64,000 bases of DNA from Theristus sp. LFF4_11 (Eukaryota > Nematoda > Chromadorea > Monhysterida > Xyalidae), in NCBI GenBank assembly GCA_030248135.1, contig JASANC010003243.1:62001-126000 (forward strand), read 5' to 3'. Below the pieces are notes generated by a model. That model did not search any database. It saw nothing but the letters and a program-made list of their open reading frames with translations, and had not been told where the DNA came from. Both the position numbers and the translations under genes were made by a program. Of this stretch, positions 25,331-36,668 are shown in pieces (within the stretch, counting starts at the first letter, position 1; each line of letters begins with the position of its first letter).

Positions 25331-25368
25331 GGCCATGGATAAATGGATATCTTCTGTGAAGTTTTTTA

Positions 25369-25374
25369 AATAAA
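25369..25374 (+). promoter_or_regulatory. candidate poly(A) signal of FMO gene
   Basis: AATAAA 39 bases after the FMO stop codon. The convergent astacin gene ends about 360 bases further on. Confidence 0.5.
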
Positions 25375-25733
25375 TTTGTTATTGTTACGCTTGTTCGTTT
25401 CTCTGATTATTTTTTGGTACGCATGTTTCTGATCAGTTTATTCACAGCGATGAAGTCTAAAAGTAGTTCCTCTCGCGCTGCTTTGAAAGGTTGATTTTTT
25501 ATATTATGTGCTTTGTGCTGAAACGTATGAATTTCTTTCAAACACTTGTGTTTATTTCACCAGACAACATTACTTTGTTTAAATAATTGTAAATAAATTT
25601 ATGTTTTTACAGGTTTCAGAAGCACTTCAAAAGTACTCACTTCATAAATGTAAGTCACGTTGAGTTACGAAAAATGTCAAAAGAACTTTACTGATAATGC
25701 ACTGTAAAAATTTGGTTAACCAAAGTAATGTGA

Positions 25734-28421
25734 TTAAGAATTGTTTGTTTGCTTTTCGACACGTTGCCATGCTTGCAAGTTTGCTTCTTTTGGACACCAG
25801 CCGCATGAGTTCGGGCAGTACTCAATCATGATCTCGGTGTGTTGCTCACAGTAACCAGAGTGACGCCACCAGCCGCACCACACTTCCAAATCGCGGCAAT
25901 CTTTAAAACAAGAAAAGTGTCTGTGAGTTACAAAAATTTTGTTGTAATTTAAAGCGAAACCCCAAAATTGCTTAAATCTGTCATTGACTTACCGTTCATG
26001 CAGTACATCTTGCGTAACAGTTCCGCATCCCCATTGCTTAATCCTTTTCGCTGACCCAAAACTTCGGTGAAAAACTTGCTAAGACGTTCGTTATCATTGA
26101 TTGCTGTCATTGATCGCTTGTTCTGTTCTGTCACGCCAACCTGTTTCAAATGGATGTTAAGTATTTTGCAACTTAGTTTTCAAATCAGAAAAATGCAAAA
26201 AAACTGCTGCGTTCGTCGTACGGATAAACTTACATGAGCTGACTGATGCATGATGCCTGAAATAAAAGTAAAATACCAATTTGTTTTGCCAAAACTCGAT
26301 CAACTATTGTTGAGATAAAAATATGTTTGACTCACTGTGATAGTCATAATCTACCCCGAAACTTGTTAGCGAGTCCGTGTCTCCTGGCGAAAAGTTATCC
26401 AACACTTGCGGGTCGATGTTTTCGTAGTTGATTCGTATTTTTGAATCGCGATCGTACCGCGTCTGATGATGGTCAACACCGAGAACGTGCAACGTTTCGT
26501 GCAGCACTTGACCAGCAGCATTCTGAAGATGAGGCAATGAAGCTTCAACCAACTACTGTACATTAAAATAAGATTTACAGTAGTGGTTCAAAAATGTTCC
26601 GTTACAAAAACACTGAAAAACAAAAACTTTGCTAGTGTAATTCAGTTTAGTTTAAAATCTTTAAACTTACTTCAATGCAATATTCATCAAAATTCAACCA
26701 CACCCAGCTTTCATCGCCCGTTCTGCCGACACTTGATAAGCCACAGCTGAGTATTAAATTTGTAAAGGACACAAAAAAGTTAAACGAAAAAAAAAGTTAC
26801 TTACAAAGTCGCGTAATTTTCTTTGGCATAATAAATATATGCACCCGTGTCCGGGGGCTGATCAATCGCTTGAAAACGAATGCATGTTTTTGTTTCGATT
26901 TGATGCAATGCGTCCAAAATTATCGCTTTATGTTCTTCAGCTAAAATGTAAAAACAAAATATAAAATGACAAGACACAGCAAGGTATGATAAAATAGAAA
27001 ATAGTCTCTGGCACGAAACTTACAAAACTGATCGTCTACCACAACCGGTATTGGCATGTGATCCCAGCGTGCGCCCGTGTCTTTGTCAATGAACAATGCA
27101 AAGCGCTTCTTTCTTCGCTTAGAGTCAGATGCGGACGGCAATGGCGGTGGTGTAGCTTCTTGATCATCTTCATTTCTTTGCAACACTTCAATAATGCGAT
27201 CCGCTTCTTCTTCGCTCAGTAGAATGTCTTCTTGCCATACACCCGTGTCTGCTGGGTCAATCTGAAAAACACGTTCTTCACATTTCACATTTCAGATGTG
27301 AATTTAAAAACTTTTAGTTTATTAATTACCTCATTTTCTTGGAAACCTTGAGCTTTCAATAACTCCTTTTTTGCTTGTTGTATTTTTTGCAGTTGGCGCT
27401 CAGCTCTTGCATCAATTTCATCTAATTCTTCTGGTGTCAGCGTGGTTTCTCCCTTCTTCAATTTCTTCACCCGTCTGAGTTGCTGCTTCAGCATGTTAGA
27501 TACTTTCGCTTTTTTCTCTTTTGCTTTGTCAGATTGCTGTTGACAATTTCCCTTTCGACTGCAAGTGGCCTGTAATTTAATAGATGGTTTTCTTCAGCAG
27601 ACTTCTTAGACTGATGCCTTTTGTTTTAAAACTGAAAAAGTAGTAAGAGTCCCGCACTTTGAGTTTGTTCTTGTCTTCGTCGGTTATTTTCTGGCGTTTC
27701 GGCACCTTAAAATTAGCTGTTTTTCCACTGCTTCGTGTTCTCGGTGACGGCTTATTTTTAGTATTGCTTCTGCTACTGTTTGGACGGCCATCTACGCTCT
27801 GTTCCGTAGTTGATTCTGTTTCTGTGACGGCGTTTCCGCGATTCGCGTTCCCCCTTTGCTTGTTGCTTCTCTGATTGCCGCCTGCATTCCTGGCCGGTCT
27901 TGGATGTTCTGATTGTGCCGTGGTCGCCTCCACGGATTTACTGTCGTCTTGCTCTTCTTCTGGTTCATCTGATTCAGCAGATTGTGCTCGGTCACGCCTT
28001 GGTGTTCCCCCATCGGCACCTCCACCAACGTCTGCGTCACGTGCATTGTTATTTCCATTGTTTGCGGCTACGTCCTGTTCCTGTGTGTTAATCAGATTTT
28101 GTGGTACATTGGGCTTTCCTTGATTCTTTATTTGAAACTGAACAGTACCTTTTTAACTGTAAGTGTAAGTGTAGGCGTAAGTGAAAGAAATGCAACTTTG
28201 TGTTTTCGCAACATGGTTCCTTTTGTGTTATCTGTTAAAATCAAAGAGAGGAATACTGCCTTTGCAAATCAAAACTAACATACCGTCTCTGGCGCTGGGG
28301 TTGGTGGCGGAGCTTGTTGATCGCGATTTCGATTCTTCTTTTTCTTCCGGCCGCCCGGAGCGCAGTCCGCTGTTTGCAACAATATTATGATGATTAAAAC
28401 TGAGACAAGTTGAAAACGCAT
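25734..28421 (-). CDS. secreted astacin metalloprotease with ShKT domain (NAS-like)
   Basis: Ten exons on the minus strand: 28284-28421, 27658-28137, 27330-27569, 27024-27261, 26805-26940, 26671-26746, 26336-26522, 26234-26256, 25993-26140 and 25734-25900; 610 residues, all phases closing. Order: signal peptide (MRFQLVSVLIIIILL...), a long charged N/Q/R/E-rich propeptide, the WQED segment that probably supplies the zinc-switch aspartate, a furin-type RKKR site (336-339), then the catalytic domain. Zinc motif HETLHVLGVDH lies at about 444-454 and the Met-turn SIMH at 499-502. One C-terminal ShKT domain with six cysteines begins at about 557. Astacin plus ShKT is the typical nematode NAS layout; such enzymes act in cuticle, hatching, digestion or matrix processing. 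One exon is only 23 bases and encodes the Met-turn. The catalytic residues are intact. The propeptide (about 320 residues) is unusually long. Confidence 0.92.
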
Positions 28422-29238
28422 GACAAGAGGATGTCGATTGCTTAGTAACAATAAGAAATGAACAGTGTGTATGTAGGAATTCAATTCGCTCGTTTAGTAT
28501 TTGTTTTAGTCGTTCGCTGCAATATTCAAAAAGTAAAGATTTTTATAGTGATTACCCACTTTGTACGATTGTTTTTCGAGTTTTACATTTTGATTTATTT
28601 TTACAATTTTAAACAAAGTCTTAAAGTCGTGTCAACATAACGAGACAGCTTGTTTATTTTGTAAACTGCTCCAAACAAAGTGATAAGCAGATACCAATAC
28701 AGGATGTGACAACAAGATAGACCCGACAAAACATGGCAAAACTAAAAATCACGTTTTCATACCATTAATCGAATCGATATTTGAAACATAGAACATACAT
28801 GTAACGGGTAACAAATGTGACAAATAAAATTGACTAAAAGTTTGTTTTATAATTTTTTAGTGAATCTTTACGTTCAAGATGACGCAGGGCAAAATATTGT
28901 TCATAATTAAATTGTAATTCTGTCGTTGACTTCTGCAATAAACAAAAACACCACACGTGCACAAAAATAATATCAATTTTTGTTTGCATTTGCCCACGCT
29001 TTGCAAAAGTGTCTGCTACTTTTTTCTTCAATGTTTTTTGAAACTTTTCCACGTTGCGCATTTAATTTTAAACGGTTCGCTCAAAAGTTATTTTCCTGTA
29101 CAACATGTGTTCATTGTGAAAAATAACCAACTGCACTTCAATGGAACCGCAGTCAATCAAATTTATGACACTGTGAAAACATAAACTGTGCATAAAAACC
29201 ATTATATTTTTGTGTCATCGATATTGTTGACAAATGTA
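28422..29238. other. intergenic stretch between anoctamin and astacin
   Basis: AT-rich and without a supported gene. It must hold the anoctamin 3' UTR and the astacin promoter, since both genes are on the minus strand. Minus-strand AATAAA (TTTATT on +) occurs near 28651. Confidence 0.55.
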
Positions 29239-32200
29239 TTAAAATTCAGGCAGTTTACCAGTGTTAAAGAATGTGGAGAAGCAACAATACATAAACATGA
29301 GCTTTCTCAATTTAGCATGAAATGATATTTGTGAACGTTTGGTCGGTTTGATGCGTTGGTTTTGCAGCACGGCGAGCACATGCGCGGGCGCTTTTGCAGC
29401 CACCTGCTCCGGCAACGCCTCCATAAACTCTTTGTTGTCTTCCATTCTCTCCGACAAACCCATTGCTTCAGCCTCTACAAAATTAAGATGATGAACTAAT
29501 ACTGCAAATAGTTCAATGGCAACTAATTACTCTTCCACATTATAAAGTTATTAAAAACCTAGAAAATCATTTGAATGAAAATCTTTTGGCGATATCGTTA
29601 CCTGCAAAAATAGCGTCCATGTCTTCAAAGCCTTGTTCGTCATCTTCCTCTTCTTTAACCTTGCTGAATCCCTCGGCCTCCTTAAACATCTCTCGTTGAA
29701 GATATGTTTCACGTTGCTGGTGTATGGTGACATGACGTGGTACGCTAGGGATGACGTATTGAATGATCAACTGTACAATCATACTGACGTGTTCAAATAG
29801 CAGGATGAAGAGAACCTTGGCGAACCACACTCTGTAAATAACATACCGGAAATGATCCTTTGTATCCGTGTGTCTACCGCCTTTTTAAATTACATAATAT
29901 TTTCTGAAAGCATTTTTTCCATTTTAAAAGCAGAATGCTTAACCTGTAGTACAGGGTCGACAAATGTGACGGCACAGTGCGATCAACATAGGCGTGCACG
30001 TAGCACGTATCCACGAGATTTTTATCGTCATCCAAACGAATGTTGTCTGTGCAATTTGCAGTGAAGACTGGCCTAGTTAGCGTGCCTTCTATTAGACCCA
30101 CGATGTCGTTGTCAGCGATGGTAGGAGATCCGCTTGTAATGGTTAACCCATGCAAAGGGTCATAGTCGACGTGGTTTGTTTTTGTTTGGAACTGAGGTAA
30201 AATTTGATTAGAAGGACTTGTTTTCAAAATGAAATGTGAATGAAAATAAAAATGTGGTCATACAAACAATTTTAATTAATCAGCAGATGATTGCTTACAA
30301 ATGTTAACGCCTTTGTCGTTGCTGAATGATTCATTTGATAAGGTTGTCCGTCCACTTCCATGTCCAAAAGACACCAGAACGCCGTCTTGAATGGAGCCAA
30401 AGTGAAATGCAAAAAATTTCTTTCGTGATGAGGATCAGCAGCATCGGTTGTGAAACTCCACACCTGCACGTCAAACAACTATTCTAATAACATCAATTGG
30501 TTTGCTTGCCAGGGTATGGCAAAAGTGGCAACGTAAAGAGCTGTAACTCACCAGCTGTTTTGTAGAAACTTGTGCTCAAAGTTTCGGCACAATGCTTAAA
30601 AAGCTCTATGAATCTAATGCTAATCCTGATAAGAGTTTTATTTTCATCTGCACGTCATTGACTAAAACAAGCCACAATTCACCATGCGATCAACCCATTT
30701 GGTCGACAGCGCAATCACGGCTGCATTGGTGAGCACAGCAGTGCGCGTGAACGTGTTCAACAAACCGTACCATGGCTCGATGTTTGACACTCGTTCTGGT
30801 GTGCATCTGCAGCAACGTTGCAACTTTTCAATACGTATAACTTGAGGTAATTTTGCATCTTTATTTTGCTTTATCTGGCATCTCCAAATGTTTTTTTCAT
30901 CAAACACCACCAGAAACATTTGCATTTTCAAACGCTAGAGAAAATACCACCAGAATACAAGAAAGCTTTGCGTACTTGCGCTGTTGTGTCAGCATCTTGT
31001 AAGCATCCAATCTGATTTCGATGACGTTGTTTATTAATGCGAATAATGGAGCAAGCGGGAACGCTGCTACGAACATCGTAACAAAACCGTATTGGATAAG
31101 CATTTCCAAATAGTCGCCAAACAGGTTGATCTCGTGCGGCGAGCCAAGCGCGTAGTCTTTTTGCCATCGAGTGGCATCATCTGGATCTGCAGAGAATTTT
31201 TTTAATTTAACTTATAGATGAGGCTGTGTATGTGCATTAAAAAGAGATTTTGTAAAAGTATCAGCAAGTAAGATCTTCAAACCTGAAGCAGTACGATTTG
31301 TTCGTCTGCGGCACCAATTTGAAATCAATGGTGCACCAATTTCCAGCACATTGTTGATTGCTTGTTTACCGGTCATAATGATGAACAATTGTATTGATAC
31401 GGCAAACATACAACCGGTCGCTTCGCATCTGCACATTGTGAGACATTCACTGTCAAAGTTCGTCTGAGCAAAAATTACAAAAATAGTTAAAAATTTTACA
31501 CGTCAATCGCTTCTGACGTCATCGGGAAGTCAACAGCGACGCTGCGTACAAACACCATGAAGAACAGTGTGCCGTAGAAATTTACGAATTGAAACAACAC
31601 AACTTTGTAGACAAAACTCTGCTCAAATTGTCGTTCAGTACGGGGCAGCTCAAGGCGTGTCAGCCCATAGGCCACCTAAATTTGTTAAGTGAGCACTGCA
31701 AGCGTGTTTGCGACACAAGCGAAGACAACGTTCGCAAGACACTCCGAGAGACCATTGCAAAAAGATTAACTATATCCTGTGGTCAGTCTTCTTAATTGCT
31801 GATTATCACAAAATTGTGGTACAAAACAATTCTTATTTTTAATTAAAAAAACAGGATCTTTTTTAGATTAAATAAAGATAAGAAATATGCAAATATTGCA
31901 GAAAAACAAAATTTCTCGCACCTTCATGTAAATTTTACTCATGACCGCAATGCCGACGCCGTTTGCAAACGAGCTCGTAAACGAAATAACAATGCTAGGT
32001 GGTATGTAATAGGCGGACTGTTTGTTCGGTAGTTTGTACTTCAGAACGTTGTCCCACAAAATTTGACCCGCTTGTTTGTATATAATGATCCCGATGAGAA
32101 TCCCAACAACCATAGAAACAAACAAAGCTCTAAAAAACGCAGTGAAATTCATTAAAAATACAGTATTTGATTTTCAAGAATTATATCGTGAACTCACACT

Positions 32201-34907
32201 GTCACAATGGATCCGGTCAGTCGCTTAGCAAAGTCACCTTTCGTGAGATACGGCTCTTTTTGCTGTGTGACAATGTTGGTTTTCACAGTTTTCACTTTTC
32301 TCGTGTACTCTGGCCGCACGCGGGCCTACAAAAAATACTTGTCAGATCCATGTTCCGTGTGACTTGTTGCTAACATTAGGAATCAGACATTCAATTAAAT
32401 GCATGTAAACCTGAAAAAAAGATACTCACAGCATCCTGATAAAATTCATGCTCTCCAACGTCCCAGAGCGAAGCAAGCTCTGACTGCTTTCTATGCCACC
32501 CTTGAATAAAGCACACTGCCCAAAATGACATGAAGAAGCCAAAGAAGATGGAACCACCGTTGTCAGAGACACTCGATATTAATGACTGTGTGCACAAACT
32601 GCTTGCATTTACAAACGGGCACCACTAAAACAAACGGCGATTTTGCACACTTGCTGTTTTATGGTAATGCAAACAAAAAAATCAATTTACTGTTTCTGTT
32701 TCTCACATTGTTGGTGCAAGTTCGACAGAGTGTAATGTCAGGCTTTGGAGAACAAAACGGCGACTCTCTAAAAAAGGCATGGAAAATGCCATAAAGAAAG
32801 ACGCAAACACCGACAATCGACGGGTAGATTAGCATCCGGGTATAGAAGCCGAGCCACGCAAAATACATTGCAACCTTAAAAAGCAGAACTGATGACTACA
32901 AAAAATAAACAGTTGTAATTTTGTATTTTTTAATATTTCTTTAAAACCTTTTCGCCGTAATAATCTCGAATCTGTTCAATCGGTTGATACTTGTACCAGA
33001 GACCCGGACGAGCCCACGCTTCGTACAAGTATCTGCGTTGTAGAAAATTATTGTGTTCCAGTAATTCAAAAAGCAATGGAACATCAAAAAACTAGGTAAT
33101 TAAATTATAGAAATATTTTTAAATCACTACCGACTTTCTCATCGGCCATTTTTCAATTGGAACTTTTTTGTAGTCGACCGTTTTCTCCGGTTGATTTGCA
33201 TCGTGCAACGGAAAAGCTGTCTGATACACGTGCACATCAAGCAAGTACTGCAATGAATGCAATAGGCAAAAAAGGCAACAGAAAAACCTGTGAGCCCGCC
33301 CGTACCGGGTGTCCAAAGAAATACAACAGAACATGCCGCAAAATTGATCTTTTTCATTTTGTCCGCGTCGTTCGCTTGATCGAATGATGCTGCATCTAAA
33401 ATATCCTCGCCTTCGTTTGCTTTCTTCTTTTTCTTTGCCGCTGGATTGTGCAGCACAATATTGACTCCATTTATGATTCCGGCAACTAAATACTGGCGTT
33501 GTGCAGTGCTGAATATTGACGACTCATCAGTGGCCAATAGAAACTGGTCGATTTTGTCACGCTCGAACGAGTCAGTAAAATAGCGTGGTTTGTTTATTCG
33601 AAATTCGTGGGGAAGTTTAAACGGATTTCGGCTAAACAATTTGTCTATCAGGCGATTTTCCAGCGATGTGTGACTTGCATGCAGCTCCGACTCGTGCACG
33701 GGCATCTGGAGACCCTCCAATTCAGCCTGCCGACTCAGTGCCTCCCACGTGCCATGCACCTGAAACGTCTCATTACTTTATTCATTTCTGTTGATTAAAA
33801 CAAACGATAAATCAAAAAACAAACAGATGAACAAACGAAAAACAAACAAAAACGCCAACTAACTTTTACGAAACAAGTTTTTTGATCATACGACTCGTGT
33901 CGCGGTTCGGTCTCAAGAATGAGACCCTCGGTTCTCAGCTGCTGCTCGAAGCGACGTCTAAATACTTGCCGTTGAACATTCCGCCGATCTTTGTCGCTGT
34001 CGCGATACACAAGAATGAAATCGATGACGCTCGCTCCGTCTGATAGATAAGCCGTGGACGGTAGTCGCTTAGTGGCGTGAGTCTCATCGCTCGGTGGAAG
34101 CGGTTTATATTGGACGGTGTCTTTTTCTCGAGACTGACGTGACTTCGCGGGGGTTTTGCTGTGCCGAGCTCGGCTGCTAATAATTGTTGAAGCCGCTTTT
34201 GTGCCGCCAAAACGAAAACTTACTTCGTCGTCCAATGGAGGCGACATGCTTTGCTGATTCCTGCAGGTGCAACTTTAGACCGGTAATCGGAAATGTGCAC
34301 TGAAATGTCACCTGTTAAAAGGAAAACGCATACCGGTTGTATTCGTTTTTAATGGCTTCATCGCGCGAGTCATCCAACGGTTGGTTGATTGAGTCAATTG
34401 CAATATCTTCCATGTCATTCATCTCCAATTGTGTCTCGGTGGGCTCAACAGCAATTCGTCGAGGCACCGGTCGATTGGGTACTGGTGCGTTTGCGTTTCG
34501 CTGCTGCATGTTCATATACGCTTCGAACGCATCATTATAATAACCTCCGTCATGTTCATCATCAATAATTAAGTCCTGATTTGTGAGGTTCGGTTGCTTC
34601 GACTCGTTCATCACTGCTGATTGCTGCCCCAACATCGACGGCCGCTTACTGCTGGGATGTTGCGTTGCTGTGAACAAAGAAATTAAAAAAAATTAAATTC
34701 AGTTCAAAATTGTGTGGCGACCTCACTTGGATTAGGCGGCGCGAACGGTCGTGCGCTGTACGGCTGCTTGTGCGTGTCCGACTCGAGTGAATCTACTTCG
34801 AACGCCAAGTTGTACTGGGCGGACAGTCGCTCTGCACCACTGCCCCACGTCGACCGTGTGTTGTCGAACGTTGCTGCTACTGATGGGGGCGCCTTTCTTG
34901 GCCACAT
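29239..34907 (-). CDS. anoctamin / TMEM16 family channel or scramblase (18 exons)
   Basis: Minus-strand exons: 34727-34907, 34334-34667, 33864-34260, 33325-33759, 33135-33247, 32948-33032, 32707-32874, 32430-32624, 32198-32325, 31922-32129, 31500-31675, 31283-31428, 30976-31186, 30683-30806, 30299-30463, 29944-30191, 29602-29831 and 29239-29474; 1259 residues with all phases closing. Anoctamins are dimeric Ca2+-activated chloride channels or phospholipid scramblases. Seen: anoctamin dimerisation domain (IDFILVYRDSDKDRR...), WYKYQPIEQIRDYYGEK before TM1, the YFAWLGFYT helix, IIMTGKQAINNVLEIG, GFVTMFVAAFPLAPLF and NNVIEIRLDA. Ca2+-site positions are kept: N832, E836, E883, E912 and D916, with D880 where TMEM16A has E702. 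Length exceeds the usual 850-1000 because of a ~300-residue N-terminus and extra extracellular sequence before the last helix. The start ATG is tentative; the frame stays open upstream to about 34988. Channel versus scramblase cannot be decided. Confidence 0.92.
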
Positions 34908-35642
34908 CGTTGTCAACTTGCTTACGCTAGCGGTACGAGATTGATAACGCTGTTGATTTGTTGGCAGTTTGGCACACACACACACCATGCAATGCGTTCA
35001 ATTTGAAAGAAAATTATTGAGTTGTTTAAACAATTTCTGCGAAAAAACTTGCATGACACGGCGTAATAATCAATCACACGACAACGCAACAAAACAATGA
35101 AAAAGCCCAGTCGCCAGCCAAAACGTAACGTTGTTAAAACTAGTTGTCGCATGGATTGTTGAACGTTTTGACGGTGCATGCACACCCAAGGCCCATCACC
35201 AACTAAACACAAGAAGTTTTTGTTACAATGCATATTTTCGCATCATTTTCGTCCAACGAAGAAACCTTCACTAACGAATCAAGGTGCATCCTTTGCATCT
35301 TTTCATAAAGAAAATTATGCATGCCCGCAATCCTTTCAACCAAAATATTTTCCGCACCAAGAACGTGTCTACTCACTATAACAGTATAAAACACACCCGT
35401 TATCACAACATGCGCAAAGCAAGCAATCTCGATGTTCGCGTTACTTCAATCGCGTGAAACGGAACATTTTCCAGAAAAACTTTAGCCTGCAAATATTTTT
35501 TCTTTTCTATAAAAATGCAGGCATAGAAAAGAACAGTCAACGTCCGTTAAAACCGTGGGGGGGGAGGCGGCAGCGAACTTCCACAATATTATTTCAAAAA
35601 GCTCATTGCAAAAATTTAAAAATTTCAATCAGCCATAGCACT
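34908..35642. other. upstream region of anoctamin gene
   Basis: No supported gene. It may contain a 5' exon or promoter of the anoctamin gene, because the frame of its first exon remains open to about 34988. A G-run lies near 35558. Confidence 0.5.
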
Positions 35643-35669
35643 CATCATCATCATCATCATCATCATCAT

Positions 35670-35726
<57 letters not shown>
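35643..35726 (+). repeat. (ATC)n microsatellite
   Basis: About 28 units of a trinucleotide ATC/TCA repeat with one interruption (ATA at about 35669). It yields a false polyhistidine frame. Confidence 0.95.
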
Positions 35727-35727
<1 letters not shown>

Positions 35728-35755
35728 TTTTTGCTGTGCAAAGGTAGACTAACTA

Positions 35756-36532
35756 CAGTCGAACTCAATAAAATGTGGAATCAGCTGATTGGTCGGCCGA
35801 GGGGAGGCTGCTCACACTCCGCACCCTTCTTTTTTCGTGGATCTGGATTTTATTGAAACGTGTTTCTTTTGAATGACTGTGAATTTCCAGCACCCTTTTC
35901 ACGCTAAAAATAAACTGAAAATGTTAGAGACTGCAAAATTCAGAATTTTTTATCAAATCAACAGCTCAAAATGTATTTTTTTGTTTGATGACGACGACGA
36001 CGTCGTCGCTTAATTTTTGCGTGTGAACTGAAATACAAAAGCCTGAAAGGAGTGCGCTGTGCATGGTTTGCTGCGTGCACCAAGTAAATGAACACAGCAG
36101 TTTACCAAAAACAACTTGAAAACGGTGAAAACGAAAGATGAAAGCAAAGTCGTCGTCGTGTCGTCGTCGTCCGCGAAGTCGGAACGCATTTTTTTTAATT
36201 GCGGACGCATGTCGATCGGTCAGCTAGGAATGAAACCCCCTTCAGCTGGCTACACAGCGCACTCATTTCAGGCTTTTGTCTTTCAGTTCACACGCGAACA
36301 TTAAGCGACGACGACGTCGTCGTCGTCAATAAAAAAATGCATTTTGAGCTGTTGAATAAAAAAAATCTGAATTTTGCAGTTCTCCAACTCTTTGAATTTA
36401 TTTTTAGCATGAAAATGGTGCTGGAAATTCACATTCATTCACAAGAAACTCGTTTCAATAGAATCCACATCCACGAAAAAAGAAGGGTGCGGAGTGTGAG
36501 CAGCTGATTCCACATTTTATGGAGTTCGATTG
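35756..36532. mobile_element. fold-back MITE with ~290-bp inverted ends and TA flanks (Tc1/mariner/pogo-like)
   Basis: The two halves (about 35756-36050 and 36240-36532) are imperfect inverted repeats. They share AAAATGTGGAATCAGCTG, CACACTCCGCACCCTTC and a GACGACGTCGTC palindrome. The ends read CAGTCGAACTC and GAGTTCGATTG, and TA is present on each side (35754-35755 and 36533-36534), as expected for Tc1/mariner/pogo insertions. The sequence ACTAAC also occurs on both flanks. It has no coding capacity. The spacer is about 180 bp. An (ATC)n microsatellite lies directly upstream. Confidence 0.82.
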
Positions 36533-36636
36533 TAACTAACGAAAGGTGAAATCCATCGATACCAAAATTGAAACATCGCATGTTCATGTGGTTTAGCAAT
36601 ACCAGAACAAAAAATAACCAAAACTAATTCAGTATC

Positions 36637-36668
<32 letters not shown>

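Noticed and set aside
35454..35747. Polyhistidine reading frame
   Set aside because: It is a read-through of the (ATC)n microsatellite.
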